DNA of 64,000 nucleotides from Psychrilyobacter piezotolerans (GTDB taxonomy: Bacteria; Fusobacteriota; Fusobacteriia; Fusobacteriales; Fusobacteriaceae), in NCBI RefSeq assembly GCF_003391055.1, contig NZ_QUAJ01000011.1:33132-97131 (forward strand). The letters are read 5' to 3'. Below, in pieces: positions 54,307-63,232 of this stretch; within the stretch, counting starts at the first letter, position 1, and each line of letters begins with the position of its first letter. Made by a program: the position numbers and the translations under genes. The notes under the pieces are model-generated. The model had not been told where the DNA came from. It was given only the letters and a program-made list of their open reading frames with translations, and searched no databases.

Positions 54307-54606
54307 CTATGACAGCTTTTTTATCTCTATCCCCTTCTCCTCATATATTAATCTAGCCAGATATTCCCTGTCTGTATAAAATAACACCTTCTTCTTTTTA
54401 GTGTGTTTTTTTATAAAATATTCTACCCTGCAGGCCTGGGATTTCGTTTTTGTCTCCCAGAGAGAAAAGAGCTCAAAGGGTCCCCTTCCCCGGGTGTATT
54501 TAGCACCCTCTCCGCGCCTATGAGCCTCCATTCTTTTCTCTACATCATTGGTTATCCCTGTGTAGACACTTCCATCTCCACACCCCAGCATATACACAAA
54601 ATACAT
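54307..54606 (-). CDS. GIY-YIG domain protein (UPF0213/YhbQ type)
   Basis: This roughly 99-residue protein contains only the GIY-YIG endonuclease fold: FVYMLGCGDGSVYTGITNDVEKRMEAHRRGEGAKYTRGRGP, with the paired Tyr motifs, the Arg in EKRMEAH and the conserved Glu in RVEYFIKKH. The TTG at 54627 is a possible start, but the ATG at 54606 is preceded by AGAGGTGA and matches the family N-terminus. These stand-alone proteins are linked to DNA repair, without a settled role. Confidence 0.88.
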   Translation of the reverse strand: MYFVYMLGCGDGSVYTGITNDVEKRMEAHRRGEGAKYTRGRGPFELFSLWETKTKSQACRVEYFIKKHTKKKKVLFYTDREYLARLIYEEKGIEIKKLS

Positions 54607-54757
54607 CCATTCACCTCTGTTTTTCAACTAAATTTTTACAAAAACATCCATTACTTAAGTTTTTCCCACTGTTTTTTTATCGACAAATAAAGTATAATAT
54701 AAGTCTATACCAATTGTAAAGATTGGGGTTTATTGTATTTTATCAGGAGGATTTTTT

Positions 54758-56077
54758 ATGGATGAATTTAGCTGCGGGAGGCTGCAGAAAGCTAAAAATT
54801 TAACCCTTATATTGGCTTTTGCCGTTTTAAGCGTTTTTACCTATTTTGTTATTATCGACAAGACAAACATTATTATCGGATTAAAAAATATAGTTACATC
54901 CCCTTCAACACTCATAACAGATTTCTTGGTTATCGGCGGGTTAGGAGCTACATTTTTAAATGCATTTAGTTTATTTATTTTTAACTTTATCTTGATTAAA
55001 AGTTTCAGAGTAAAGATCAGTGGATTGGTTCTGGCTGCCTTTTTTACAGTCTTTGGATTCTCATTCTTTGGAAAAAATATATTTAATGTCCTGCCTATCT
55101 ATCTCGGCGGAATCATGTATGCCAAGTTTGAGCATTTAGATTTTAAAACAGTCTTACCCACAATCATGTTTACCAGTGCATTGGCACCATTTATCAGTGC
55201 CATGGCATTTAGTTCAGGATCATTTGAGGAGGCCTATCTTTTAGCTATGATCTTAGGAATAGTTATAGGATTTATCGCCACTCCCCTAGCCAAAAAGATG
55301 GTTTCATTTCATGAAGGATTCAACCTTTATAATTTGGGATTTACCGGCGGACTGTTGGGAGCAGTTATCACCTCCGTCCTCAAGGCTTATGATTTTAATA
55401 TCGAGCCTCAAAAGCTAATTTCTACTAAATATCATATGGTGCTGTTGATCACTTGTTCCATGGTCTTTTTACTTATGATCTCGGTGGGATTCTATATCAA
55501 CAAGAATAGTTTTAGTGGTTATAAAGAACTATTAAAATGTGATGGTTTAAAGTCTGATTTTGTAGAAAAATATGGATACGGACTTTCATTTATCAATATG
55601 GGAATCAATGGATTTATCTCCATCACCTTCATCCTCCTTGTAGGAGAAACTTTGAGCGGACCCCTCTTAGCAGGGATCTTAACTATCGTTGGTTTTTCTG
55701 CCTTTGGAAAACACCCTCTAAACATTACGCCTATCCTGTTTGGTGTTTGGTTAGCCGGTGCAACCACCCAAGTGGATAAATTCGTTTTGGTTCTTTCAGC
55801 TCTATTTGGTACTGCCATGGCTCCAATTTCAGGAGTATATGGCCCTCTTTGGGGTGTCGTTGCAGGATGGCTTCATATGTCGGTTGTTAGAAACATTGGT
55901 GTTGTTCATGGTGGATTAAACCTATATAACAATGGTTTTTCTGCGGGTATAGTTGCAGGTGTTTTATTACCTGTCATCCGTACTTTTACAAATAGAAAAA
56001 ATAAGTTTAAAGATAAATATCTCTTAAAACGTCAGGAACTTTATAAAAATCTATATTCAGAAGAAGATTTAGACTGA
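54758..56077 (+). CDS. DUF1576-family membrane protein
   Basis: The 439-residue integral membrane protein has about ten to twelve spans and two similar halves: FNLYNLGFTGGLLGAVI near 190 and LNLYNNGFSAGIVAGVLLPV near 385, and GFSFFGKNIFNVLPIYLGG near 110 and GFSAFGKHPLNITPILFGV near 310. These repeats are typical of DUF1576. The duplicated architecture suggests a transporter, but I know no substrate. A small regulator-like gene follows 104 bases later. Confidence 0.75.
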   Translation: MDEFSCGRLQKAKNLTLILAFAVLSVFTYFVIIDKTNIIIGLKNIVTSPSTLITDFLVIGGLGATFLNAFSLFIFNFILIKSFRVKISGLVLAAFFTVFGFSFFGKNIFNVLPIYLGGIMYAKFEHLDFKTVLPTIMFTSALAPFISAMAFSSGSFEEAYLLAMILGIVIGFIATPLAKKMVSFHEGFNLYNLGFTGGLLGAVITSVLKAYDFNIEPQKLISTKYHMVLLITCSMVFLLMISVGFYINKNSFSGYKELLKCDGLKSDFVEKYGYGLSFINMGINGFISITFILLVGETLSGPLLAGILTIVGFSAFGKHPLNITPILFGVWLAGATTQVDKFVLVLSALFGTAMAPISGVYGPLWGVVAGWLHMSVVRNIGVVHGGLNLYNNGFSAGIVAGVLLPVIRTFTNRKNKFKDKYLLKRQELYKNLYSEEDLD

Positions 56078-56181
56078 TCTCTTGTTTTTTTCATATATTT
56101 AATCTATACTCATACTAATAACCGGGGTTTTATTAAAATAATAAAAAATCTCAGTCAATAATTTTTTTATAGGAGGAGTTT

Positions 56182-56430
56182 ATGGAATTTAAAATTATAG
56201 GAATCAAACTGGAAAACAGGAATGAAGCTGCCATCCCTGTGCAAAATACCCTTACAGAATACGGTTGTTATATCAAGGTGAGGTTAGGGCTTCATGATAT
56301 AGGAGATAACACCTGCTCCCAAGATGGTTTAATTTTATTGGAATTAATTGCTGAAAATCATATCATCGATGAATTTTTAGAAAAATTAAACTCTATTGAC
56401 GGAACAACAGCTAAAAAAATGTTCATATAA
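56182..56430 (+). CDS. TM1266-family putative [FeFe]-hydrogenase regulator
   Basis: The 82-residue ACT/NikR-C-like domain shows the family pattern: KIIGIKLENRNEAAIPVQNTLTEYGCYIKVRLGLHD, CSQDGLILLELIAE and DGTTAKKMFI. Members of this family (TM1266) occur next to [FeFe]-hydrogenase genes and are thought to be regulators or maturation-associated sensors. Here it is convergent to the hydrogenase gene at 56486-58390, 55 bases away. It has its own AGGAGG ribosome site. Confidence 0.78.
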   Translation: MEFKIIGIKLENRNEAAIPVQNTLTEYGCYIKVRLGLHDIGDNTCSQDGLILLELIAENHIIDEFLEKLNSIDGTTAKKMFI

Positions 56431-56442
56431 AAATTAAAATAA

Positions 56443-56487
56443 AAAAGAGGTAGCTATCAAGTAGAAAACTTGATAGCTATCTCTTTT
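56443..56487. terminator. Bidirectional terminator between the regulator and hydrogenase genes
   Basis: About 20 bp of stem (56443-56462 with 56468-56487, one G-U) lies between the two convergent genes; its right arm overlaps the hydrogenase stop codon by two bases. Confidence 0.88.
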
Positions 56488-58390
56488 AAGTTAATGTCTT
56501 TCCTCTCTCAATGTATTTAGTGTGAAGAAGTTTATGCGCCTTATGCCCTCCAGGGCCATCGGTTAAAAATTTCCCGTATAACTCTATTACAGCTTCATTT
56601 TTATAAGATTTTTTTATCTCAGAATCCCTGTCTTCCCCATAAATTGCCCTGGCTCTAGCCTTTCTTATCTCCTCATTTGTAGGTATAGGCTGGCCACCAC
56701 CACCCAGACACCCTCCCGGACAAGCCATAAATTCTATAAAATGACATTCACTGAACTCTCCCCCAGCTTCTATATTTTCCAGAACTCTTTTAGCATTGGC
56801 AGTCCCATGGCACACAGCTACCTTCAGGGTAACTCCCTTTAAAAACTCAAAATCTTCAAAATGAGATTTTAGTAGTTCCGGGACTTCTCCCACCCTGTCA
56901 ATAGTCAACTCTGCATACTTTATTTTATCAAACCCACGTACTACCTTGATCTCTCCAGCTTCAAATACCGATTCTATCTCTCTTCCTGTAACCAACTCGT
57001 AGATGGTTCTTATGCCAGATTCCATCACTCCACCAGTAGCTCCAAAAATAACTCCTGAACCGCTTATACCACCAAAAGGATCATCAAATTCTGATTTTTC
57101 TAAGTTAGGCAGATCTAATCCTACCTCCTTAAACATCTTTCCCAGTTCCCTGGTGGTCAATCCATAATCTATGTCCCTGTACCCTGAATCACACATCTCT
57201 TCTCTGCCAGCTTCAAATTTTTTAGCTGTACACGGCATCAGAGCTACTGTCACCACATCTTTTGGATCGATATTATTTTTCTCACAATAATAAGTTTTTA
57301 TGATACTTCCAAACATCTGCTGAGGGCTCTTGGCAGTGGATAGATTGTCTATATATTTGGGATTGAAATGTTCCAAATATTTTACCCATCCTGGAGAACA
57401 TGACGTAAACTGCGGTAAAGCTTCATCTCCCCCCTCCGTTAAATTTTTTTTCAGCCTCAAAAGAAGTTCCAGTCCCTCCTCTATGATGGTCAGGTCGGCA
57501 CTAAAACAAGTATCAAATACCATGTCAAATCCGCAATATTTCAGTCCTGTATTCATTTCTAAAGTCAAGCTTTTACCAGGAGCCACTCCAAACAACTCTC
57601 CTATTCCTGCTCTAGGAGCCGGGGCTGTTTGGATAACCACATGTTTATTTTTATCTTCCAATGCCTTCCAGACTTCTTCAGTTTGATCTTTTTCATGGAG
57701 GGCTCCAGTAGGACACCGATTTACACATTGCCCGCAATTAATGCAAATTACATTCTCCATATTTCTGTCTCCAAAGGTAGAGATGTAAGACCTGTCTCCC
57801 CGTTCTTTCACCCCAAAAACTCCTACCTCCTGCAGATCCACACAGCTCCTCACACACCTTCTGCAGAGGATACACTTATCCATATCCCTGACTATAGACA
57901 TGCTGCTGCAATCCACCGGTTTTACATTTTTATTTGGGTGCCCAAAGGGATATTCTGTGATTCCATAATCTTCCGCTAGATCCTGCAGCTCACAGTTCCC
58001 GTTCCTTATACAGGAATAACATTCTCCCACATGGTTAGCCAGCATAAGATCCAGTATATGTCTTCTGGCTTTTCTGATTTTATGGCTGTGTGTTTTTACC
58101 TCTATGGCCCTTTCAATAGAGTAGGAACAGGATGCCTGTAAGGTTTCCATTCCTACCACTTCTACCAGACAAATCCTGCAGATCCCTGCAATACAAAGAT
58201 CATCGTGATAACATAGAGTGGGTATTTTTATCCCCAAAGATTTAGCTACCTCCAAAATAGTTGTTCCTTTTTTTACTGTTCGTTTCCTTCCATCTATAAT
58301 TATATCTACCAATTCTTCTTCACAGGCCTGCTCTTTATTTTCACAGGCCAGCCTTATTTTTTCAGCCTTGCTTGCCCTACACTCACTCAT
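56486..58390 (-). CDS. hydA: [FeFe]-hydrogenase catalytic subunit, NADH-linked (HndD/HydA type)
   Basis: The roughly 634-residue enzyme makes or consumes H2. The N-terminal [2Fe-2S] domain (CYHDDLCIAGICRIC near 62) is followed by the His-Cys3 cluster (HVGECYSCIRNGNC), two [4Fe-4S] motifs (CILCRRCVRSC, CINCGQCVNRCP) and the H-cluster domain. H-cluster motifs are L1 FTSCSPGW, L2 MPCTAKKFE and L3 EFMACPGGCLGGGGQP. L1 has Ser where TSCCPGW is common. The GTG at 58393 is possible, but ATG 58390 has the better ribosome spacing. It overlaps the upstream NuoE-NuoF fusion gene, so it probably exchanges electrons with NADH and ferredoxin. Confidence 0.95.
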   Translation of the reverse strand: MSECRASKAEKIRLACENKEQACEEELVDIIIDGRKRTVKKGTTILEVAKSLGIKIPTLCYHDDLCIAGICRICLVEVVGMETLQASCSYSIERAIEVKTHSHKIRKARRHILDLMLANHVGECYSCIRNGNCELQDLAEDYGITEYPFGHPNKNVKPVDCSSMSIVRDMDKCILCRRCVRSCVDLQEVGVFGVKERGDRSYISTFGDRNMENVICINCGQCVNRCPTGALHEKDQTEEVWKALEDKNKHVVIQTAPAPRAGIGELFGVAPGKSLTLEMNTGLKYCGFDMVFDTCFSADLTIIEEGLELLLRLKKNLTEGGDEALPQFTSCSPGWVKYLEHFNPKYIDNLSTAKSPQQMFGSIIKTYYCEKNNIDPKDVVTVALMPCTAKKFEAGREEMCDSGYRDIDYGLTTRELGKMFKEVGLDLPNLEKSEFDDPFGGISGSGVIFGATGGVMESGIRTIYELVTGREIESVFEAGEIKVVRGFDKIKYAELTIDRVGEVPELLKSHFEDFEFLKGVTLKVAVCHGTANAKRVLENIEAGGEFSECHFIEFMACPGGCLGGGGQPIPTNEEIRKARARAIYGEDRDSEIKKSYKNEAVIELYGKFLTDGPGGHKAHKLLHTKYIERGKTLT

Positions 58391-60089
58391 CACTTCCCCC
58401 CCTCGGTAACCTTCCTAAGATTTCATCCTTAAAATTTTCTATGATAGATATAAATGCATTGGGACTGGACTGTCCCAGTCCGCATTTAGAAGAAATTTTT
58501 ATAGTTTCAGCCAGATCCATCAATTCCTCTAAATATGTTATGGGACACCTTCCCTCTTTCAGGAGTTTCAATCCATTGGATAATTTTCTATTTCCCTCCC
58601 GGCAGGGGGTGCACTGACCACAACTTTCATCCACAAAAAAATCCATAAAATTTTGAGCCACTTCCAGCATATCCCTATCCTCATTAAATAAGATGATAGA
58701 GCCCCCTGTAGGTACTGCCTCAAAAGCTATCCTGTTTTTAAAATCTCCTGCCTTGACACATCGGCCTGCTGCTCCCCCTATCTGTACCGCCTTTATATTT
58801 TCAGCTCCTACTTTTTCTATTAATTTTTCTATGGTTATCCCAAAGGGCAGTTCATATATCCCTTCAGCCTGGCAGTCCCCAGAAATACTGAAAAATTTAG
58901 TTCCTGTAGATTTAGAAGTCCCGTATGTTTTAAAAAATTCTACACCATTTTTAAAGATTAAATTTATATCTAAAAATGTTTCCACATTGTTTACTATGGT
59001 AGGTTTATCATAAAAACCTGTATCCACAGGATAGGGCGGCCTGTTTCTAGGCTCCCCCCTCATCCCTTCCAATGACTCGATAAGAGCTGTTTCCTCCCCG
59101 CATATATAAGCTCCTGCCCCCATCCTTATTTCAATCTCAAAATCAAATCCATCTACTCCCAAAATGTCCTTTCCCAGTAATCCGGCTTTTTTTCTATTTT
59201 TTAAGATTTTTTCAATAATTTCTTTTAAATAAAAATATTCTCCCCTGAGATAGATAAAACCCTTACTAGCTTTTATTATATAAGAGGCTATAGTCATCCC
59301 TTCTATAACTTTATTACAGTGTTTGTGCAGGATATACCTGTCTTTAAATGTTCCCGGTTCTCCTTCATCTGCATTACAGACTACATATTTAGGAGTTTTC
59401 TCCTGCTTATAGGCCAATTTCCATTTTAAAGAAGTAGGAAATCCTGCTCCTCCCCGCCCCCTGAGATTAGCCTTCTCTATATCCGAAAGAAGGTCCTCAG
59501 ATTGCCTTCCTATTACCTTTTTAATTACCTCCCCATCCTCAAATTCACCCTTGAGCAGGGGTCCCTCTATTTGAACATTTGAAATTATTGTATCTTCAAA
59601 TTTTTCATCTAAATTATTATTTTTACAGGCATTTATTATTATTGGAATATCTGCAGGTTTCACCCTTGAGATTAATTTTTTATCTACCATCAAAACTGGT
59701 CCTCTGTCACACATTCCCAAACAATTACAATACTCCAGTGAAAATAATCCATCCTGTGTAGTCTCACCAAATTTTATTCCTAACTCATTTATTAGTTGTT
59801 TTTCCAACCTTTTCTTTCCCTTTAAATCACATGAAATTGTTTGGCACAAACGAATCACATGTTTTCCCCTTTTTTTATTTAAAAAACTATAGAAAGAATA
59901 AACTTCCTCTATTTCTGTTGGATGGATTTCCAAACTATGAGCCAGCTCCTCCATCAGATCTTCTCCTACCTCTCCATATTCATCCTGTAATTCATTCAAT
60001 ATAGGAAGTATTGAAGATTTTTCTAAAGAATATTTTTTTATCAATTCTTTCAATGATCTTTTCATTGCTTCTTTTTTTAATTTTTCCAT
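58383..60089 (-). CDS. NuoE-NuoF fusion flavoprotein, partner of the hydrogenase
   Basis: The 568-residue protein joins two normally separate proteins. Residues 1-165 are NuoE/HndA-like with a [2Fe-2S] Cys pattern (CQTISC and CNCLGMC). Residues 170-565 are NuoF/HndC-like with the NADH/FMN motifs GRGGAGFPTSLKW and CNADEGEPGTFKDR, ICGEETALIESLEG and a C-terminal [4Fe-4S] site ESCGQCTPCREG. It would oxidise NADH and feed the HydA subunit. HydB of bifurcating enzymes has an extra C-terminal ferredoxin domain, which is not seen here. The start overlaps the Mut7-C gene by 13 bp. Confidence 0.9.
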   Translation of the reverse strand: MEKLKKEAMKRSLKELIKKYSLEKSSILPILNELQDEYGEVGEDLMEELAHSLEIHPTEIEEVYSFYSFLNKKRGKHVIRLCQTISCDLKGKKRLEKQLINELGIKFGETTQDGLFSLEYCNCLGMCDRGPVLMVDKKLISRVKPADIPIIINACKNNNLDEKFEDTIISNVQIEGPLLKGEFEDGEVIKKVIGRQSEDLLSDIEKANLRGRGGAGFPTSLKWKLAYKQEKTPKYVVCNADEGEPGTFKDRYILHKHCNKVIEGMTIASYIIKASKGFIYLRGEYFYLKEIIEKILKNRKKAGLLGKDILGVDGFDFEIEIRMGAGAYICGEETALIESLEGMRGEPRNRPPYPVDTGFYDKPTIVNNVETFLDINLIFKNGVEFFKTYGTSKSTGTKFFSISGDCQAEGIYELPFGITIEKLIEKVGAENIKAVQIGGAAGRCVKAGDFKNRIAFEAVPTGGSIILFNEDRDMLEVAQNFMDFFVDESCGQCTPCREGNRKLSNGLKLLKEGRCPITYLEELMDLAETIKISSKCGLGQSSPNAFISIIENFKDEILGRLPRGGSDE

Positions 60090-60871
60090 ATATCCTCCTT
60101 GTTATATTTCTCCATGGGTCCATTTTTTTTATAGTGTCTTAAAGAACAAAGAAATTTATCTGCAAACTCCTCCATCCTTTCCATGTGCCCCCCTTTCCAA
60201 TAAATTTTTTTACACATAGTACACCTTAAAAATTCATTGTAATATTTTCTTGTAAGGGGCTCAAGTTCTTCCATTATTTCTCCCTTGCTTACCCTTTCCA
60301 ATATGCCATTACAGCTGATACACCTTAAAAATGGTTTAATCTCCGGCAAAAGATGAAAGTTTAAGAATATCTCCCTTAACTGCTCCTTGGAGTCATTTGA
60401 TTTAATTAAATAACCATACCTTACTACTCTTCTTTTTAGTATCCCCCTATCCCTTGTGAGAATCACCCTTCCTTCTTTCAGTGCTGTTTCCACAATTTCT
60501 TTATCGGAATAATAATTTTGATACAGGGTGTCTATACCAAAAATCCTCAAGTACTTAGCAAGCCTTCCAAGATGCACATCTAGAATAAATTTTTTAGGGT
60601 AGTTTATCAAATTTTGAAATTTTGGTTCCTCCACATGATTAAATGCGGGATATACTTCAATCTCCTGACCATCTTTTAATATAAATGAAAATTCCTCCTT
60701 CTTACCATCTATGATTATCATCCCCACCTCTGTATGGGGTATCCCCTGTGCCTCGATGAGATCTTTTACACTCTGCCTTAACTTTAACTCCAAAGATAAT
60801 TTTTTACCCCTTTTATCTTTTTTAAGCAGCTTATTTAAAGAATCATAAAATTTAATATTTATCCGATCCAT
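60077..60871 (-). CDS. Mut7-C RNase-domain protein with ubiquitin-like N-terminus
   Basis: The 264-residue protein has a beta-grasp/ThiS-like N-terminal region (about 1-80, VGMIIIDGKKEEFSFILKDGQEIEVYPAF) and a Mut7-C domain (about 92-245). The latter has FILDVHLGRLAKYLRIFGIDTLY, VILTRDRGIL and paired zinc-type Cys, CISCNGIL and CTMCKKIYWKG. Mut7-C is a PIN-fold nuclease family whose bacterial function is unclear. Its last 13 bases contain the start of the hydrogenase-partner gene, so it is co-translated, but a role in hydrogenase is not implied by the family. Confidence 0.82.
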   Translation of the reverse strand: MDRINIKFYDSLNKLLKKDKRGKKLSLELKLRQSVKDLIEAQGIPHTEVGMIIIDGKKEEFSFILKDGQEIEVYPAFNHVEEPKFQNLINYPKKFILDVHLGRLAKYLRIFGIDTLYQNYYSDKEIVETALKEGRVILTRDRGILKRRVVRYGYLIKSNDSKEQLREIFLNFHLLPEIKPFLRCISCNGILERVSKGEIMEELEPLTRKYYNEFLRCTMCKKIYWKGGHMERMEEFADKFLCSLRHYKKNGPMEKYNKEDIWKN

Positions 60872-60881
60872 AGATCCTCCT

Positions 60882-61220
60882 TTAGCAGGTTAAATGAAAG
60901 GCTCCCACCTTTTTTTTCGAATCAATTTTATTAAATATCTCCACTGCCCTGCTGCTTTTTTCAATATAATACTTTATTCCGGCTGCTTCAAGCTCTTTTT
61001 TAACCTCATCTGCCACATCCATACAACCTGAATATCCCGTTCCTATAACCAAAACCTCTGGCTGATAATCTAAAACTTCACCTAAATCCCTCACTTGCAG
61101 GTAGTGTCCCTGAACCCTCCACCAACTCGACACAATCTTTTCTGGAAAAATTATGAGATCTGAGTCAAAACCAATACCGTCCACCTTCATCCTTCCAAAG
61201 GAATAACTTTCAATTATCAT
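60882..61220 (-). CDS. Mth938-domain (DUF498) protein
   Basis: The roughly 112-residue single-domain protein has a start IIESYSFGRMKVDGIGFDSDLIIFP, then GHYLQVRDLGEVLDYQPEVLVIGTGYSG and IKYYIEKSSRAVEIFNKI. This matches the Mth938/NDUFAF3-like fold. In mitochondria a relative helps assemble complex I. Here it lies upstream of a NuoE-NuoF-type gene, which is suggestive but not proof of a similar role. I chose the ATG at 61220 over the GTG at 61229, because AAGGGTGG lies the right distance in front. Confidence 0.75.
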   Translation of the reverse strand: MIIESYSFGRMKVDGIGFDSDLIIFPEKIVSSWWRVQGHYLQVRDLGEVLDYQPEVLVIGTGYSGCMDVADEVKKELEAAGIKYYIEKSSRAVEIFNKIDSKKKVGAFHLTC

Positions 61221-61311
61221 GGCACCCACCCTTAAAACTTTTTTTATTTATTTTTATTTATTCTAAAAACCCTCCCTGATTCCTTCAATAAAGAAAAATT
61301 GTTAATTTTAT

Positions 61312-61344
61312 ATAAAAAAAAACGGAGGGGAATCCTCCATTTTT
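61312..61344 (-). terminator. Terminator after the Nudix gene
   Basis: GGAGG at 61324-61328 pairs with CCTCC at 61334-61338, extended by A/T pairs on each side after one mismatch; the minus strand ends in eight T residues. Confidence 0.75.
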
Positions 61345-61346
61345 AT

Positions 61347-61874
61347 CTATGATCTTGTCCGAATATTGTTTTTATTTTTGTTCATATACATATAGTAGAT
61401 TAGTATGCTCTTCATGTCCGTTGTAATTTTTTCCATTTCGTCCAACTTTACCCACTTAGTTGTAAGATCCTCCGTTTCATCTAACTCTAAATCCAATGGT
61501 TTTGTCTCATTGCTTTTTAATTTAACCATATAAATATATAATTGTTCAGTAGTATATCCCGGTGATGATGCCAGAGCTTCCCTGGATTCGTATATTATTT
61601 CTACATCATCCATTGTATATCCTGTTTCTTCCCTTAACTCTCTTTCTAAAGTTGATTTAGCGGTTTCTCCTTCTTCTATTATTCCTGCCGGTATCTCCAA
61701 TAGATGCGAGTTGGTTCCAGGCCTGTATTGATCTACCAGGAGAGTTTTTTCCTCCTTTTCATCTAATACCAATACACCTATGGCATTGGGTTTATTTATA
61801 TACTCCATTTTCAATTCCCTGGTAGGATGATCTTTTAGTTCTATTTTTAAAAACTTTAAATCCGATAATTTCAT
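61347..61874 (-). CDS. Nudix hydrolase, ADP-ribose pyrophosphatase-like
   Basis: The 175-residue NudF-type enzyme has the full Nudix box GIIEEGETAKSTLERELREETGY near 65-87 (Gly, Glu, then REL-EET-G). The preceding VLVLDEKEEKTLLVDQYRPGTNSHLLEIPAG is typical of the ADP-ribose pyrophosphatase subfamily, which cleaves ADP-ribose to AMP and ribose 5-phosphate. It lies 26 bases after the M29 peptidase on the same strand and ends at a terminator. Confidence 0.9.
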   Translation of the reverse strand: MKLSDLKFLKIELKDHPTRELKMEYINKPNAIGVLVLDEKEEKTLLVDQYRPGTNSHLLEIPAGIIEEGETAKSTLERELREETGYTMDDVEIIYESREALASSPGYTTEQLYIYMVKLKSNETKPLDLELDETEDLTTKWVKLDEMEKITTDMKSILIYYMYMNKNKNNIRTRS

Positions 61875-61900
61875 AAAATTTTCTCCTTGTATTTTGATAT

Positions 61901-63124
61901 TTATATTGCCCAGTTTCCATTTCTGAATATTGGTGTCAGAGCTCCATTCTCATCGATTCCATCAATGGATAGATCCTCTGAACCTACCATGAAATCCACA
62001 TGTACCAGACTATCGTTTACACCATTTTTCTCCAATTCCTCCAATGTCATCTCTGTTCCCCCCTCTATACAGCTTCTATAAGCCGTTCCAAATGCAAAGT
62101 GACATGAGGCATTCTCATCAAATAATGTGTTATAAAAAATAGTGTTGGTATTGGATATAGGTGAATCTACAGGAACCAGTGCTATCTCCCCTAGATATTT
62201 AGCCCCTTCATCTGTTTCCAATAAGTTTTTCAAAATTTCATAACCTGTTTCAGCTGTAAATTCTACTATTTTCCCATCTTTAAATGTCAATTTAAAGTTA
62301 TCTATTAGGTTGCCGCCGTAGTTTAATGGCATTGTACTGGACAAAACTCCATTGACCCCGTCTTTTTTCGGCATAGAAAATACTTCCTCTGTAGGTATAT
62401 TCGGGCTGAATTCCACACCACCTTTAGTTATAGAAGCACCTGCTTTCCATATTTGTTTAGGAGACATTTCCACATATAGATCTGTGCCTTTTGATTTATA
62501 GTGTAAAGTTTTAAATTTCTTAAGATTTAATATCTCGACCTTATTCTTTAAATTTATATCATGATTTTTCCAATCTTCTACAGATTTGCCCTCTTCTACC
62601 CTTGCTACAGAAAATATACTCTTCCACAGTTTATCTACAGCTTCATCTTTGTTCAAATCAGGATATACTTTTTTTGCCCAATTTTCAGACGGCACTGCCA
62701 AAACACACCAAGCATTCTCATCACTCATCACTTTTTCTCTATACTTTTTTAGTGCAATGGAATTTGACTTAGCTGCTGCTGCAACCTTTTTAGGATCTAC
62801 ATCTTTAAGTAATTCAGGATCCGGAGAGATTATATGTAAAAATGCAGCTCCCTCTTCAGCCAGATCTTCCATCTGCTTTATCGTCCATTCAGGAAAGTCT
62901 TCCAAAGTTTCCATAGATACATTTTTAAATCTGGTATAACTCAATATATCATCATTCCAACTGTAGATAACATCTTTAACACCCATTTCATAAGCCTTCT
63001 TAGCTATTATCCTTGTAAATTCCACCGCATGTATAGGGGTATTAATAAATAATTTTTGCCCCTCCTGTATATTTACACCTATTTTTAGTGCCAATTCCGC
63101 GTATTCTTCCAATTTCTTTCTCAT
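61901..63124 (-). CDS. M29-family aminopeptidase
   Basis: The 407-residue protein is a member of the M29 (thermophilic aminopeptidase II/AmpS/PepS) family. It has the N-terminal YAELALKIGVNIQEGQKLFINTP and the metal-site region with NIPTEEVFSMPKKDGVNGVL near 247, AETGYEILKNLLETDEGAKYLGEIALVP near 290 and DENASCHFAFGTAYRSCIEGG near 335, ending HVDFMVGSEDL near 377. Family enzymes use two metal ions to trim peptides. It fits the peptide-catabolic theme of the window. Confidence 0.93.
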   Translation of the reverse strand: MRKKLEEYAELALKIGVNIQEGQKLFINTPIHAVEFTRIIAKKAYEMGVKDVIYSWNDDILSYTRFKNVSMETLEDFPEWTIKQMEDLAEEGAAFLHIISPDPELLKDVDPKKVAAAAKSNSIALKKYREKVMSDENAWCVLAVPSENWAKKVYPDLNKDEAVDKLWKSIFSVARVEEGKSVEDWKNHDINLKNKVEILNLKKFKTLHYKSKGTDLYVEMSPKQIWKAGASITKGGVEFSPNIPTEEVFSMPKKDGVNGVLSSTMPLNYGGNLIDNFKLTFKDGKIVEFTAETGYEILKNLLETDEGAKYLGEIALVPVDSPISNTNTIFYNTLFDENASCHFAFGTAYRSCIEGGTEMTLEELEKNGVNDSLVHVDFMVGSEDLSIDGIDENGALTPIFRNGNWAI

Positions 63125-63202
63125 AAATATCTCCCCCTTTTTTTTATTAACTATATTATATAGTAATATTATATTTTTGTATCAATTTTTTTCTCCACCA
63201 TC

Positions 63203-63232
63203 AAAAAAAGTCATCAACATTAATTGATGACT
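63203..63232 (-). terminator. Hairpin related to the rRNA terminator
   Basis: A 9-bp stem (63209-63217 with 63224-63232), loop six bases, is followed on the minus strand by seven T residues. It resembles the hairpin at 63605-63637. Confidence 0.75.

Noticed and set aside
56486..58390. Selenocysteine or frameshift in the hydrogenase
   Set aside because: The frame is continuous with all cluster motifs encoded; no internal UGA.
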